Under the pieces are notes generated by a model. The model searched no databases and had not been told where the DNA came from. It saw only the letters and a program-made list of their open reading frames with translations. From Enterocloster clostridioformis (lineage in GTDB: Bacteria; Bacillota; Clostridia; Lachnospirales; Lachnospiraceae), in contig NZ_JAIWZC010000001.1 in the NCBI RefSeq assembly GCF_020297485.1, positions 1,798,001-1,862,000 of the forward strand: DNA of 64,000 nucleotides, read 5' to 3'. Below, piece after piece: positions 54,218 through 63,845 of this stretch. The translations under genes were made by a program, and so were the position numbers. Position 1 is the stretch's first letter. Each line of letters opens with the position of its first letter.

Positions 54218-54361
54218 TAGTATAACTCGATTTAAATAAGCTTACAATTTAAGCATTGGTAGTAATCTGATTTCTTGGCTTACGTGTCCGTGCTTTGGGC
54301 GCACGTTTCCCTTGGTTTTCAGGATAATAATGTAAACTTATTAAAATTGAGTTATACTAGT
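54216..54361. mobile_element. 146-bp MITE-like insertion
   Basis: The ends are inverted: ACTAGTATAACTCGATTTAA at 54216 against the complement of the sequence ending at 54361, ACTAGTATAACTCAATTTTA; about 27 of 31 end bases match. The interior has no gene. It separates recombinase genes 1 and 2 and cuts off the start of gene 2. Confidence 0.75.
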
Positions 54362-54373
54362 ATTCACCCATCT

Positions 54374-56278
54374 TCATGCCAGCCCTCCTCTCAAAAGGAG
54401 CCCTGTACTCTCCAGTGATAATCCACATTTCCTGCTTCTTTCATCATCCAGAAGCAGATACTTCATGACACTTGTGGAATCACGGTGTCCAAGTGCATCC
54501 ATTACATCATCAATCCCTGCATGGTTCCGCAAGAGATTCGTGGCAGATGTCCTACGGGTCACATGAAAACCGCCGCCTTTTACATCTTTTCGTTCAGGAA
54601 GGATACGCCAAAGCGCTTTGGTACATATCTTACCTGTAAGTTTTCCATAAGGAGCTTTTGACCTTATGAAAATGTATCCGCTATTATTCCGGGGTCTTCC
54701 TTTGGTTATATACAGATATAACGCATTGCCCACTTCAACAGGCATGGGAAGGGTGATCTGAGTCCTGGTTTTTTTCATGATTATTGAAATCTGTCGTTTT
54801 TTCCAGTCTATGTCCTGAAAACGGAGAGAAAGAACATCATACGCCCTCATTCCCATCCGCAGACCAAGTAATACTATCGCAATATCACGAAGTTCTACAG
54901 GGGTATTATGTTCTGTACGGAATGTATGAATTCTTTGAATCTGCTCATCAGATAATACATCAATGATCTTATCGCACGGAGCGGTACCGGTCATCAAACA
55001 TAGATCCAGCTTGTGTACATCTGTATATCCGTTTTCATCAAGAAAACGAAGAAATGCCCTTACAATGACAAAGCGTCCTGCTCTTCCCGCAAAAGTGGCA
55101 TGCTCATCATGTAATGAAAAATCTTTTACAACAGCGAATGAAAGATTCTTGAAACTTTCATAGCCATGATCAAGCAAAAACATACAAAAACGGGTACAGG
55201 AATACATGTAACTATCGATTGTACCTGGCTCTCGAAACTCACGTCTTTTCTGTTCCAAAAGACCTTCTATTGGCTCTCTGCACCATAATGGCAGTTTATC
55301 GAAACTGATAGGCTGGTATCTGTACTTACCATTCGGATGGATATCACCAGTAAGGGTATAATCTTCATAAAATTTCAGAACACGCCTCCAGTGGAGCCAT
55401 GAAGTCCCCATTGTTTTTCTGATTTCTGCGAACCAGATCCACATGATATCTTAATGAAATCCTAATTGATTCATATCAAGAAAAAGATACAATGCAGTCA
55501 ATGCATGTTTAGCAAGTTTCAAAGTTGTCCCAACATATCCATGAGTTTCTAAAAGTTCAATAAAAGGTACGATTGAATTATAGAAACTGTCCACCGACAT
55601 GGCTACACTCGTTATATTCCGGAGCACTGTAAGACTTTCATCAGAGAAATCCGACAGTAATCCGATATGAGGAAATATCTGGCAGTCAAAAACAAGAACA
55701 TAGCTCATAGGGCAAAGTCCCTTTTCACCATAAAACCTGATCATTCGCGCAGTATTATTCAGTATCACGGCTCTTGTATCATCAGAACAATACATTTTTG
55801 TCTTTGTCAGTTTTATAATCGAGTCATAGGTGACCTCCGTAATAGCATGAACCCCGATATCATCCAGAAAGAATAAGCCTGAAGAACAGTAAATACGGGT
55901 TAATTCTAATGTACGAGTTGTATAGCGTTTACTACAATCATCCAGATATATGTCAAGATCTTTTCTCCATAATAAAGGCAGCTTGTCATAGTTTGACTGA
56001 TTAAGATAAAGTCTGCGGTCGGAAACAGTCCCTGTGGAGTCCATCTCCTCCAACTGGTAAACATACTGTATCCATATGGCACATCTCTGCCGTGGTAATT
56101 CAGTTTTGATCTCAGATATCCAACCTTCACGAATACAATCTGAATACTCCTCATTTCTCTGCTTTATAAAAAGCCTGAGGGACTCATAGCAATCTCTGTG
56201 TGACTTTCGGCTACTTGAACATATCTCCTTTTCTTTCAGCAGTATCATTACTTTGTTTACGGTTTCGTCGTAATTCAT
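54374..56278 (-). pseudogene. Long tyrosine recombinase, trio gene 1, with in-frame ochre stop
   Basis: The frame from ATG 56278 runs 275 codons to TAA at 55451 (MNQLGFH) and continues in the same frame as DIMWIWFAEIRKTMGTSWLH to 54374, about 634 codons overall. The first half duplicates the N-terminal module: both halves contain W-x-x-EI-(K/R)-x5, then KLPL(W/L)(W/C)R, then a TxxxC-x-F-x-FL helix. The second half carries the catalytic set: LLGLRMGMRAYDVLSL, FHVTRRTSATNLL and ALGHRDSTSVMKYLLLD. The length matches the ~630-residue Tn554 TnpB type. The stop lies in the linker between modules. Confidence 0.8.
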
Positions 56279-56409
56279 GAAATCACATCCTTCCGATTTT
56301 ATTGTGATTTCATTATCGCATATGACTTTTTATCCTCATATTTTTCTGAAAAAATGCCTTAAAATCAATGCCTTCTCAAAAAGATGAGGATAAAAATATC
56401 GAGAGGATA

Positions 56410-56966
56410 AGCTGCAGACAATGTAGATTTTTTCAAGTCCGGAGATATCGCCTAACATGAGAGCTCCTGAAGCAGGCGGAATGTCCTGGTGAGCAGGACA
56501 GGATCTGCATGATTGCTGATGCGTACTGTGATGTCCTTTATAGCAACTTCAATCGTATGTGAATTGTCAAGGTACGAGTTTTGCATCTGTGATGCTGTAT
56601 GCTGTTCCGGAATGTGCTCCGGAACAATGTCAATGGGAACCACGTCCTGTTTCGGGCGTGGGGCCTCAAGATGACCATAATTCGCTACTGGGATCTGATC
56701 CGCTGCCACTTTCCGGCACCGGCTAACCCAGTTGTAAAAGGTGCTTACCGCAATGTCGTTTTCACGGCACCAGTCAGCATCTGTCATGCCGCTCTGGCGG
56801 CATTCATTGATAAGCCTGATCTGTTCCGCCATCGGAACCCGGGCTTTGCGGGTACCTGCCAAAACCTATCCTCCATAATTGTAGTGAAATAGTCTAAATA
56901 TCTATCGACTACAATTATAAGCGAAACTTGAGGAACAGGAAATCCGCAGGAATATTTGGCGCTTAC
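56410..56966 (-). mobile_element. IS66-type fragment B (inverted; end, tnpA, first codons of tnpB)
   Basis: The outer end GTAAGCGCCAAAT (complement, 56966) is followed on the minus strand by tnpA and the first about 16 codons of tnpB (MLGDISGLEKIYIVCS). Homology stops at the recombinase-trio element, at the same codon as in fragment A. The remainder is missing. A 12-bp stem-loop (CATAATTGTAGT / ACTACAATTATA) lies near 56873-56921 upstream of tnpA. Confidence 0.75.
56452..56862 (-). CDS. tnpA: IS66 accessory protein TnpA (HTH), second type
   Basis: 136 residues from TTG 56862 after GGAGG. EQIRLINECRQSGMTDADWC, then RENDIAVSTFYNWVSRCRKV, is the HTH; VAIKDITVRISNHADPVLLT is the C-terminal part. 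It is clearly diverged from the copy at 51743, so the two IS66 fragments come from different elements. Confidence 0.85.
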   Translation of the reverse strand: MAGTRKARVPMAEQIRLINECRQSGMTDADWCRENDIAVSTFYNWVSRCRKVAADQIPVANYGHLEAPRPKQDVVPIDIVPEHIPEQHTASQMQNSYLDNSHTIEVAIKDITVRISNHADPVLLTRTFRLLQELSC

Positions 56967-57060
56967 TCTTTTACAAAAATATAATCAGCAGTTTATAAAT
57001 ATTTCTGCTGATTATAGTCAAGTTTTACCAAATTGTTCTCTAAAAATCCTCTACGGCACC

Positions 57061-59619
57061 TTAAGTCAGAAACCTTTTCAGCAATCTGGATACTTCCATG
57101 ATGTCGATAGGCTTTGCTATATGAGCGTTCATACCGCACTCCAGGCAATGCTGTATGTCATCAGAAAAAGCATCTGCACTCATAGCTATAATTGGAATAG
57201 ATAGTGCATCGGGATGATTTAGTCCCCGAATCATTTTTGTGGCTTCATAACCCGTCATATGGGGCATTCGTATGTCCATAAGGACAGCATCGTAATATCC
57301 CTCTGGTGATTTTTGGAATTTGTCCAGACATATCTGTCCATCTTCTGCCCAATCCAGTTCTACGCCCAAGTCAGACAATAATTCATTTGCAACCTCCCAG
57401 TTAAGCTCATTATCCTCGGCAATCAGGATACGGCGTCCGGATAAATCAATATTGGGGTTCAATGTCTGGCCGTTTTCTGTTTCAGTGCCCATATACTGAC
57501 GCAGAGCATAATACAAAGTAGATTTAAAAAGTGGCTTGGAAATAAAACCACTAATACCCGCTTCACGGGCTTCCGCTTCAAATTCACTCCAATCATATGC
57601 GGAAATCAGCAGAATCGGTACTTCATCTCCTAGATTATGCCGGATTTCTTTTGCGACCTGAATCCCATCCATGCCAGGTAGTTTCCAATCTAACAGAATA
57701 ATTTGATAATCCTCTCTCCTTTTGTGGTGTTCATTTACCAGTTCTATTGCCTTTTCTCCGCTTAATGTCCATTCCGCTTTTATTCCGATGGATTTTAGTG
57801 CGTCCATGGCTGTTCTGCATAATAATTCATCATCATCAACCACCAGCATATTCCAAGAGGGAAGAACCATATCCATATTCATTGCGGCCGCTTTTTCAAA
57901 ATCAAACGTAAGAAGAAATTCGGTACCTTTATCAGGCTCACTTTGAATATCAATGGTTCCTTCCATTGCGTCCACAATGTACTTTGTAATCGCCATTCCC
58001 AAACCGGCTCCCTCGGTTTTATGTATCCTGGCTCCATCCGCACGGCTATAGGATTCATATATTCTTTTTAGAAAATCCGGCGACATACCAATTCCATTAT
58101 CCTTGACCTTGATATAAATCCGGACATACCTTTCTCCTTTTGGAGAATTTTCTTCAAAGAGAGATAAATGGATTGAACCTCCCTCCGGTGTATACTTCGT
58201 TGCATTTGATAAGAGATTCAGCAAAACCTGATTTAAGCGTACACCATCACACCACACATTTTCTGTCAAGATATTTTTCACATGTATGTCAAAAGTTTGC
58301 TTTTTTGTCTTTACCTGTGGCTGCATAATGTTAACAATTCCTTCAACAACTTCTTTTAATGAAATTTGCTCTGTTGCCAAAGTTAATTTACCACTTTCAA
58401 TTTTAGACATATCCAAAACATCATTAATCAGCCCTAATAGATGTTTGCTCGATAATGTAATCTTTCTAAGACAGTTCTCAACTTGTTTCCGGTCATCTAT
58501 GTGGGCTGCGGCAATCGCAGTCATGCCTACAATCGCGTTCATAGGGGTACGGATATCATGGCTCATATTTGCTAAAAATTCACTTTTGGCTTTGTTCGCT
58601 TCAAGAGCTACCTGCCGGGCCTTCTCCAATTCATTCATCTGTGACCGGGTTATGGAGAAATACCGGAGGAAAATCACTGTTAGAATGATTAAAACAGAAG
58701 CACAAGACAACAATGTCATGAATATACGCTGGCTGCCCAGATTATTTATGGCATCGTCCAATATAGTATACGGCATCACCGATACTAAGTACCACTCAGA
58801 ATAAGGTAATGAAATACCATAAATTTGCCGTTCTTCACCATTTACTTCCAATATTGCCGTATATTCCTCATGTTTTTTCAGAGCAGCACTAAATTTTTCA
58901 ACCGGATTTTCAGCTGATGATTCATTCACTGCAGAATCAGACTGCTTTTGCAGCTGTTCAAAGAAATACCGCAGCTCCGTGTTGGAATTTTGTATTACAA
59001 AACTACCGTCCGGCCGGATAATATGATAATACATCAGCTGCCCTTCCTCCTTTAAGAAAAGGAAATCAGTGATATATTCCAGAGGAACGGCTGCTATCAG
59101 ACCGGTACTCCGATCGCCATTGTGCATAGGATAAGCAGCATCAACGCCAAACAATACGACTTCATTTCCAGCAGTATCAATGCCTACAGCGACTCTCTGT
59201 TCCCCTTGTAATAATGCTTCTACAAATGGTTTGGGGTTAAGGGGCTGTATGGGTTGTCCATAAAGAGTTTGAAACTCCCCATCGGCAGAACACAGTGCTA
59301 AATAGTCAAATTCCCTGACCTGTGCCCTGTAAGTCAGTTCTTCATACAGCCTGTCTTTATCGTTCGTATCTGTCGGGACAACAGAAACAATGCCGCCGGC
59401 CTGATTAAAACGTAATTTAATGACAGATTCAAAGTGTCTGGACATCTGCTCATTCATTCCGGACATATAAATTTCTCCAATTTCGTAAACGGCCTTTTTA
59501 CTCTTTCGACTCATGTATATCCCCAGCAGACTGAACATAATAATACTGAAGAGCAAAAGTCCAATGAAACTGCATATTAGAAAACGCGTTGTAGAATTCT
59601 TCTTTTTACTGTTTCCCAT
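57061..59619 (-). CDS. Hybrid sensor histidine kinase (Cache-HisKA-HATPase-REC-REC)
   Basis: 852 residues. Membrane helix about 12-34, an extracytoplasmic double-Cache-like sensor to about 290, a second helix about 300-320, His[23 protein letters not shown] box [21 protein letters not shown] and [14 protein letters not shown]. Two receivers follow: Asp in [13 protein letters not shown] (about 660) and Asp in [13 protein letters not shown] (about 785). The frame is intact. It lies downstream of an Hpt gene and an output regulator, making a complete phosphorelay. Confidence 0.94.
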   Translation of the reverse strand: MGNSKKKNSTTRFLICSFIGLLLFSIIMFSLLGIYMSRKSKKAVYEIGEIYMSGMNEQMSRHFESVIKLRFNQAGGIVSVVPTDTNDKDRLYEELTYRAQVREFDYLALCSADGEFQTLYGQPIQPLNPKPFVEALLQGEQRVAVGIDTAGNEVVLFGVDAAYPMHNGDRSTGLIAAVPLEYITDFLFLKEEGQLMYYHIIRPDGSFVIQNSNTELRYFFEQLQKQSDSAVNESSAENPVEKFSAALKKHEEYTAILEVNGEERQIYGISLPYSEWYLVSVMPYTILDDAINNLGSQRIFMTLLSCASVLIILTVIFLRYFSITRSQMNELEKARQVALEANKAKSEFLANMSHDIRTPMNAIVGMTAIAAAHIDDRKQVENCLRKITLSSKHLLGLINDVLDMSKIESGKLTLATEQISLKEVVEGIVNIMQPQVKTKKQTFDIHVKNILTENVWCDGVRLNQVLLNLLSNATKYTPEGGSIHLSLFEENSPKGERYVRIYIKVKDNGIGMSPDFLKRIYESYSRADGARIHKTEGAGLGMAITKYIVDAMEGTIDIQSEPDKGTEFLLTFDFEKAAAMNMDMVLPSWNMLVVDDDELLCRTAMDALKSIGIKAEWTLSGEKAIELVNEHHKRREDYQIILLDWKLPGMDGIQVAKEIRHNLGDEVPILLISAYDWSEFEAEAREAGISGFISKPLFKSTLYYALRQYMGTETENGQTLNPNIDLSGRRILIAEDNELNWEVANELLSDLGVELDWAEDGQICLDKFQKSPEGYYDAVLMDIRMPHMTGYEATKMIRGLNHPDALSIPIIAMSADAFSDDIQHCLECGMNAHIAKPIDIMEVSRLLKRFLT

Positions 59620-59624
59620 TGACG

Positions 59625-59993
59625 CTATTCCTCCTTGGAAATCTTAAGTTCTTCAATAGCATTAATAATTTCATGGTAGTCCTTTGATAATTGCGGCATC
59701 ATATCGAGAGCCTTATTCCAATCATCTTCTTTTAACGCTATTGTTGCCAGACTGCTGCTTTCAAACAATCTGGTAAAAGAAAGATTCTGACAAATTCCTT
59801 TTAGCGTATGAACGGCTCTAAGAGCCTCGGCATAGTCTTTATTACCCATAGATGCTTCAAACAAGCTAAAGCTTTTATCGTCCAGGAATTTATATACAAA
59901 TTTCTGAACGGTCTGTTCACGCCGCAGTCTGCCCAGTACCTCATCAAAATCGCCGCCAAATTTTATATAACAATCTTTTAGATTCACAATCAC
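59625..59993 (-). CDS. Histidine phosphotransfer (Hpt) protein
   Basis: 122 residues from GTG 59993 after AGGAGG. The four-helix bundle has the phospho-His in [17 protein letters not shown]. It is 5 bases before the hybrid kinase start and 18 bases after the output gene, so it probably shuttles phosphate between the kinase receivers and the REC-HD-GYP-GGDEF protein. Confidence 0.92.
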   Translation of the reverse strand: MIVNLKDCYIKFGGDFDEVLGRLRREQTVQKFVYKFLDDKSFSLFEASMGNKDYAEALRAVHTLKGICQNLSFTRLFESSSLATIALKEDDWNKALDMMPQLSKDYHEIINAIEELKISKEE

Positions 59994-60010
59994 ATTTCCT
60001 CCTGGTCTTT

Positions 60011-61663
60011 TTAAATGTTGTCTGTGTTGTCCTCATTCCTGTCAAAATAACATATGGTCACTTGGTTTTTCGCCTTTTTTGATTGATACATCATATTGTC
60101 TGCAGCTTTGAAGAGTTTCTTTATAGTTCCAATACCATAAGCTCCGCCTATGCTTATAGACATATGTAATACAGGACGGTCATCAATTATCAGACTATCA
60201 ACGGAATGTCTAATCCTCTCCAGTTTTTTCTCGAATATATCCTGAGGTATATTAAAAAAGATAATTACAAATTCATCGCCGCCATAACGGATTACGGCAT
60301 CTGTTTTTCGTACACAGGATAAAACAGTTTGTGCAATGCTTTGCAACACGATATCCCCTACATCGTGGCCATAATTATCATTGATATTCTTAAAATTATC
60401 TACATCTATTACGGCCATCGCTTGAATATCATCTGAACCTTGAAAATGCTCGTCATAATAACGGCGATTGTAGACACTAGTTAAGGAATCAATATATAAT
60501 AATTGCAGGTGCCGCTGTTTGCAGGACAGGAAGGCGTATTTTTCATAGGAAAACAATCTGTCGTAGTCTATTTTATTTCTTATATCCTGAATATTTTTTG
60601 ACTCCCGTTCAGGAGAAGTATCCATAAGCTCACTTTCAAGTGTATCAGCAATTTTCTGCAGACACAGTAAAAGAGTAGGATTAAATGCACCACATTGTCC
60701 TTCTAAAATCATTTTCAAAGCTTCTTTATGTGAATAGGCTTTCTTATAGCACCGCTCACTGGTCAAGGCATCGTATACATCGGCCAGCGCAACCACCTGG
60801 GCGGCTATGGGGATTTCATCTCCCTTTAATCCATCCGGATAACCACTGCCATCATACCTTTCGTGGTGCCATCGGCAAATCTCAGAAGCCACTTTGACAA
60901 GCGGAGCTTCCTGCTGTTCAATGGGCAGGTCTAACAGCATATTGGCGCCGACCATCGAGTGAGTTTTCATCACTTCAAACTCCTCTGCCGTAAGACGTCC
61001 AGGTTTGTTCAATATTTCATCTGAAATTGAGATTTTCCCAATATCATGCAGCGCAGAAGCAGTACTGATTAAAGAAATCTCTGCTTTGGACAAAGGATAT
61101 TGATCTGTACACTGAACCAACTGCTTTAGCAAATATTTTGTAATAGTATTCACATGCAATACATGCAAGCCGCTCTCTCCATTACGGAATTCCACAATAT
61201 GAGACAGGATTGAAATCATCAGCTTATTATTTTTTTCCTGCTCATGAAATTGTTCTGCAATAATCTTCTCAAGACGCTGCTGTCTTGCATATAAAAACAT
61301 CGTATTAGAAATTCGGCGCTGGACAATGGTCGAATCAAAAGGACGGCTGATATAGTCAAAAGCTCCCAAGTCATAGGCTCGCTTTATATTCGCGGGGGAA
61401 TCATCAGCAGAAATCATAATAACAGCGAAGGTGTCATTCCAGTGATATTTATTTATGTAAGCTAATACTTCAAATCCATCCATCTCAGGCATCATAATGT
61501 CAAGAAGCAGAAGGGAATAATCTGTTCTATGCCTTGAAAGAAGAGAAATTGCTTCTACACCATTTTCAGCCTCTGCCACATCATATTGCTCTTCCAGGAT
61601 ATCTACCAAAAGCGCGCGATTCATTTCTGAATCGTCTGCAATTAAGATTTTTTGTTTTTCCAT
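60011..61663 (-). CDS. Response regulator with HD-GYP and GGDEF domains (c-di-GMP turnover)
   Basis: 550 residues. Receiver (Asp in LLLLDIMMPEMDGFE), then HD-GYP with ALHDIGKISI and WHHERYDGSGYPDGLKG, then a C-terminal diguanylate cyclase with VIRYGGDEFVIIFF and NINDNYGHDVGD. Both opposing active sites look intact. It could make or destroy cyclic di-GMP depending on phosphorylation. First gene of the operon. Direct target processes are unknown. Confidence 0.94.
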   Translation of the reverse strand: MEKQKILIADDSEMNRALLVDILEEQYDVAEAENGVEAISLLSRHRTDYSLLLLDIMMPEMDGFEVLAYINKYHWNDTFAVIMISADDSPANIKRAYDLGAFDYISRPFDSTIVQRRISNTMFLYARQQRLEKIIAEQFHEQEKNNKLMISILSHIVEFRNGESGLHVLHVNTITKYLLKQLVQCTDQYPLSKAEISLISTASALHDIGKISISDEILNKPGRLTAEEFEVMKTHSMVGANMLLDLPIEQQEAPLVKVASEICRWHHERYDGSGYPDGLKGDEIPIAAQVVALADVYDALTSERCYKKAYSHKEALKMILEGQCGAFNPTLLLCLQKIADTLESELMDTSPERESKNIQDIRNKIDYDRLFSYEKYAFLSCKQRHLQLLYIDSLTSVYNRRYYDEHFQGSDDIQAMAVIDVDNFKNINDNYGHDVGDIVLQSIAQTVLSCVRKTDAVIRYGGDEFVIIFFNIPQDIFEKKLERIRHSVDSLIIDDRPVLHMSISIGGAYGIGTIKKLFKAADNMMYQSKKAKNQVTICYFDRNEDNTDNI

Positions 61664-61825
61664 GGTTCTTAAACTCTTTCCAAATAATTTTACTGTTTTA
61701 TTATAAATGTTATATTAACATTCTGGCAACATCCATATTGGTAAGGTATACAAATAGGTTGATAACTTTTTATACTGACAGCATTGGTTTGACATGATAT
61801 AATTCAGACAGAGAGGAGGCGGGTT

Positions 61826-62505
61826 GTGAAACTACAAGAAACAAAATTTACATTTTTATATAATGAAATTAAGCGGTGTATTTTGGAAGGCCAAATACCT
61901 CCTGGAAATCCCCTGCCATCTTCAAGGATGTATTGCGAGCAATTTCATGTAAGCAGATATACGATTAACCGTGTCTTTGACGCATTGAGGGCAGAAGGGC
62001 TGGTTGATATTCAGCCTCGTCTTGCACCAATTGTTGCTTCAAAAAAGATACTTGTAATTCATCAAATACTGTTTTCGAGATTTTAAAACAAAGAGAGGGC
62101 ATTTTACAGCTATATCAGACCTTTGCCCTCATACTGCCTTCACTTATGGTTTTTGCCTTGCAGGAGTGTGATGTGGAGATAATGCCCCACTATAAACAGG
62201 CTATGAAAGCATTGCGTTTGGGAGATGCCTCAGGTGAATGGTCTTCTCCTTCTAAATTAGGATATGTTATACTGTCCGAAACCAATCACCTTCTTGAATG
62301 GGGACATCATTTTGCTTACTATCCATCCAAAAGGCATACTCTCTCTCATCTGAACAAAAAAGCCATTACCGCACTTCGGCAATTATGTGAGGGAAATGCA
62401 AGTTCCTTTGCGGATGGTATGGCTGATTGCTACCGTTATATTTTGATTTGTATGAAAAAAATTCCCATGAACTACTCATTAAAAACCTTCCCTCCTCGGC
62501 GCTAA
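61826..62505 (+). pseudogene. GntR-family regulator, frameshifted at poly-A
   Basis: GTG 61826 after AGAGGAGG. The winged helix is LYNEIKRCILEGQIPPGNPL and YCEQFHVSRYTINRVFDALR. At 62040-62046 a run of six A shifts the frame; adding one A gives SSNTVFEILKQREGILQLYQ and then VFALQECDVEIMPHYKQAMK. A C-terminal domain runs to 62505. It is divergent from the c-di-GMP operon and may have controlled it. Its loss may leave the operon unregulated. Confidence 0.75.
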
Positions 62506-62659
62506 AATATTTTGCTTTAGCGTTGCCGCCTCATTTCCTTGATTCTGCCACAATTCCAAGAGAGTTTTTCCAGGCTCATTTCCTCCCTCAACAGGTTTAG
62601 CCCGTCTCCCCGGTAAGGGTCTTCCTGCGTAAATCTCCCCACCACTGCAGGACTCCCCC

Positions 62660-63255
62660 AGTTTTTCTACCCTGGAGGATCTGGATTATATTGAGCTGAA
62701 GGAACTTGGCAGGTTCCGCCAGAAGACCGTCAAACAGCGTACCCGTTTAAAAATACAACTGACTTCCTATATGGATCAGGTCTTTCCGGAACTTCAATAT
62801 TTTTTCAAATCCGGTCTGCATCAGAAAGCTGTCTATGCACTCTAAAAAGAGGCTCCTATGCCAAAAAGCATTGCTTCCCTGCACCTGACTCATCTCTCCA
62901 ATCTCCTTGTGAAATCCTCCCATGGACGCTTCACGAAAGATCTTGTCACCTGCCTGCACTCTGTACTCATGACCATTCCCGGCATTGGAACCGTAAATGG
63001 CGGGATGATTCTGGGCGAAATCGGTGATATCCACCGGTTCTCAACGCCAGGAAAACTGCTTGCATTTGCCGGACTGGATCCAACCGTATATCAGTCTGGA
63101 AACTTTTAGGCCAAAAGAACCCGTATGTTCAAGCGAGGGTCACGTGTACTTCGGTATGCCCTCATGAATGCAACTCATAACGTTGTAAAGAACAATGCGA
63201 CTTTCAAGGCGTATTATGATGTTACGCCACCCAGGCAGGGACATCGCCCGGCAAA
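62660..63255 (+). pseudogene. IS110 family transposase remnant
   Basis: The C-terminal half of an IS110 transposase: IELKELGRFRQKTVKQRTRL, then stop TAA in AL-KEAP, then [20 protein letters not shown] (the Tnp_20 helix-hairpin-helix), [17 protein letters not shown], a second in-frame stop TAG, and RTRMFKRGSRVLRYALMNAT with the catalytic Ser region. The N-terminal DEDD half is missing and the end is cut. The CAG to TAG change in front of AKRTRM is clear. Confidence 0.85.
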
Positions 63256-63267
63256 GCCGGGCGATGT
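63241..63267. terminator. GC-rich terminator hairpin
   Basis: ACATCGCCCGGC and GCCGGGCGATGT are perfect 12-bp inverses with a 3-base loop, between the IS110 remnant and the small-gene pair. On the plus strand CTCTTTTTC follows within 9 bases. Confidence 0.75.
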
Positions 63268-63270
63268 ATA

Positions 63271-63513
63271 TCACTCTTTTTCTAAACAATAGACCATAAT
63301 AGGCGAATCATTACCTTTTTCGTATACATAAATTCTCTTGCATACTGGACATCTCCAAACATTATACTTAGGTAAAGGAATCATCCAAGGTTGTATACTT
63401 TCACCATCAAAAATATCTTCCCATTCCTTATCGGTATAAACCCTCAGTTCTACATCATTTGGAGCTTCATGATTATCTAATTTTGCCCCACAAGTACAAG
63501 TCATTCTTGCCAT
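63271..63513 (-). CDS. Small zinc-ribbon protein, possible immunity-like partner
   Basis: 80 residues after AAGGAG. TCTCGAKLDN and WRCPVCKRIYVYEKG give two CxxC/CxC-type pairs for zinc. It is acidic in the middle. It starts 5 bases after the preceding frame and ends at a terminator. Family not recognised. The layout (short C-terminal piece followed by a small acidic protein) is that of a toxin-tip/immunity pair, but this is speculation. Confidence 0.6.
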   Translation of the reverse strand: MARMTCTCGAKLDNHEAPNDVELRVYTDKEWEDIFDGESIQPWMIPLPKYNVWRCPVCKRIYVYEKGNDSPIMVYCLEKE

Positions 63514-63517
63514 TATA

Positions 63518-63712
63518 TCATCTCCTTATTATTCCTTCATTTGTCCAAATCTCAACTTTTCCCGGCAAAGTTCCACCATACTTTTCCGATGCTCGATTAA
63601 TAACAGTATCGGTTTGTTCTAAAGTTATTCCAGTTTTTCTTCCGTCAATAAGACGAGAAAGTATTTTTATATTCGACAAATCAATCATTCTCTGTAAAAT
63701 TTTAAAAGGCAC
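63518..63712 (-). pseudogene. C-terminal fragment of unknown protein, toxin-tip candidate
   Basis: 64 residues with LIDGRKTGITLEQTDTVINR, ASEKYGGTLPGKVEIWTNEG and IIRR. The GTG at 63712 lies in the toxin-locus hairpin and is probably not the natural start, so the gene is likely truncated on the N-terminal side. Directly followed by the small zinc-ribbon gene. The family was not recognised. Confidence 0.45.
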
Positions 63713-63732
63713 TTGAAAATTTCAAGTGCCTT
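63706..63732 (-). terminator. Terminator of toxin mRNA 2, overlapping antitoxin promoter
   Basis: AAGGCACTTGAAA and its inverse ending at 63732 pair into a stem. On the minus strand it is followed by TTAAAATTTTAC. The -35 box of the antitoxin promoter lies in the stem, as at 46129. Confidence 0.65.
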
Positions 63733-63741
63733 GTGTATAAT
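63713..63741 (+). promoter_or_regulatory. Promoter of antitoxin RNA 2
   Basis: TTGAAA (63713-63718), 17 bases, TATAAT (63736-63741), matching locus 1 in both boxes and in the GTG just before TATAAT. Confidence 0.7.
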
Positions 63742-63747
63742 CAAGTT

Positions 63748-63845
63748 AGAAAGAGTATCAGATACAAAATCTGATGCCCTCAGTATTAAGTGCAAAATAG
63801 CATCCTAAAACTTCAGGCGGTTTGGAGGATGCTATTTTTTGTTGT
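63748..63845 (+). ncRNA. Antisense antitoxin RNA 2 (type I system)
   Basis: Predicted from the promoter above to the terminator AATAGCATCC (63796-63805) / GGATGCTATT (63827-63836) followed by TTTTTG. It lies opposite the toxin mRNA 3' region. Boundaries are inferred. Confidence 0.6.

Larger units (their letters stand above)
52163..56400 (-). mobile_element. Tyrosine-recombinase trio element with nested inverted ends
   Basis: GATATTTTTATCCTCATC occurs at 52163-52180 and its exact inverse at 56383-56400. Each end also has an inner inverted copy: TTATCCTCATCATTT (52170-52184) faces AAATGATGAGGATAA (52220-52234) on the left; TTATCCTCAT (56330-56339) faces ATGAGGATAA (56384-56393) on the right. 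Three minus-strand recombinase genes with a shared overlap fill the element, in the manner of RIT or Tn554-like trios, with a MITE inserted between genes 1 and 2. Two of the three genes are damaged. Flanked on both sides by IS66 tnpB starts. Confidence 0.8.
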
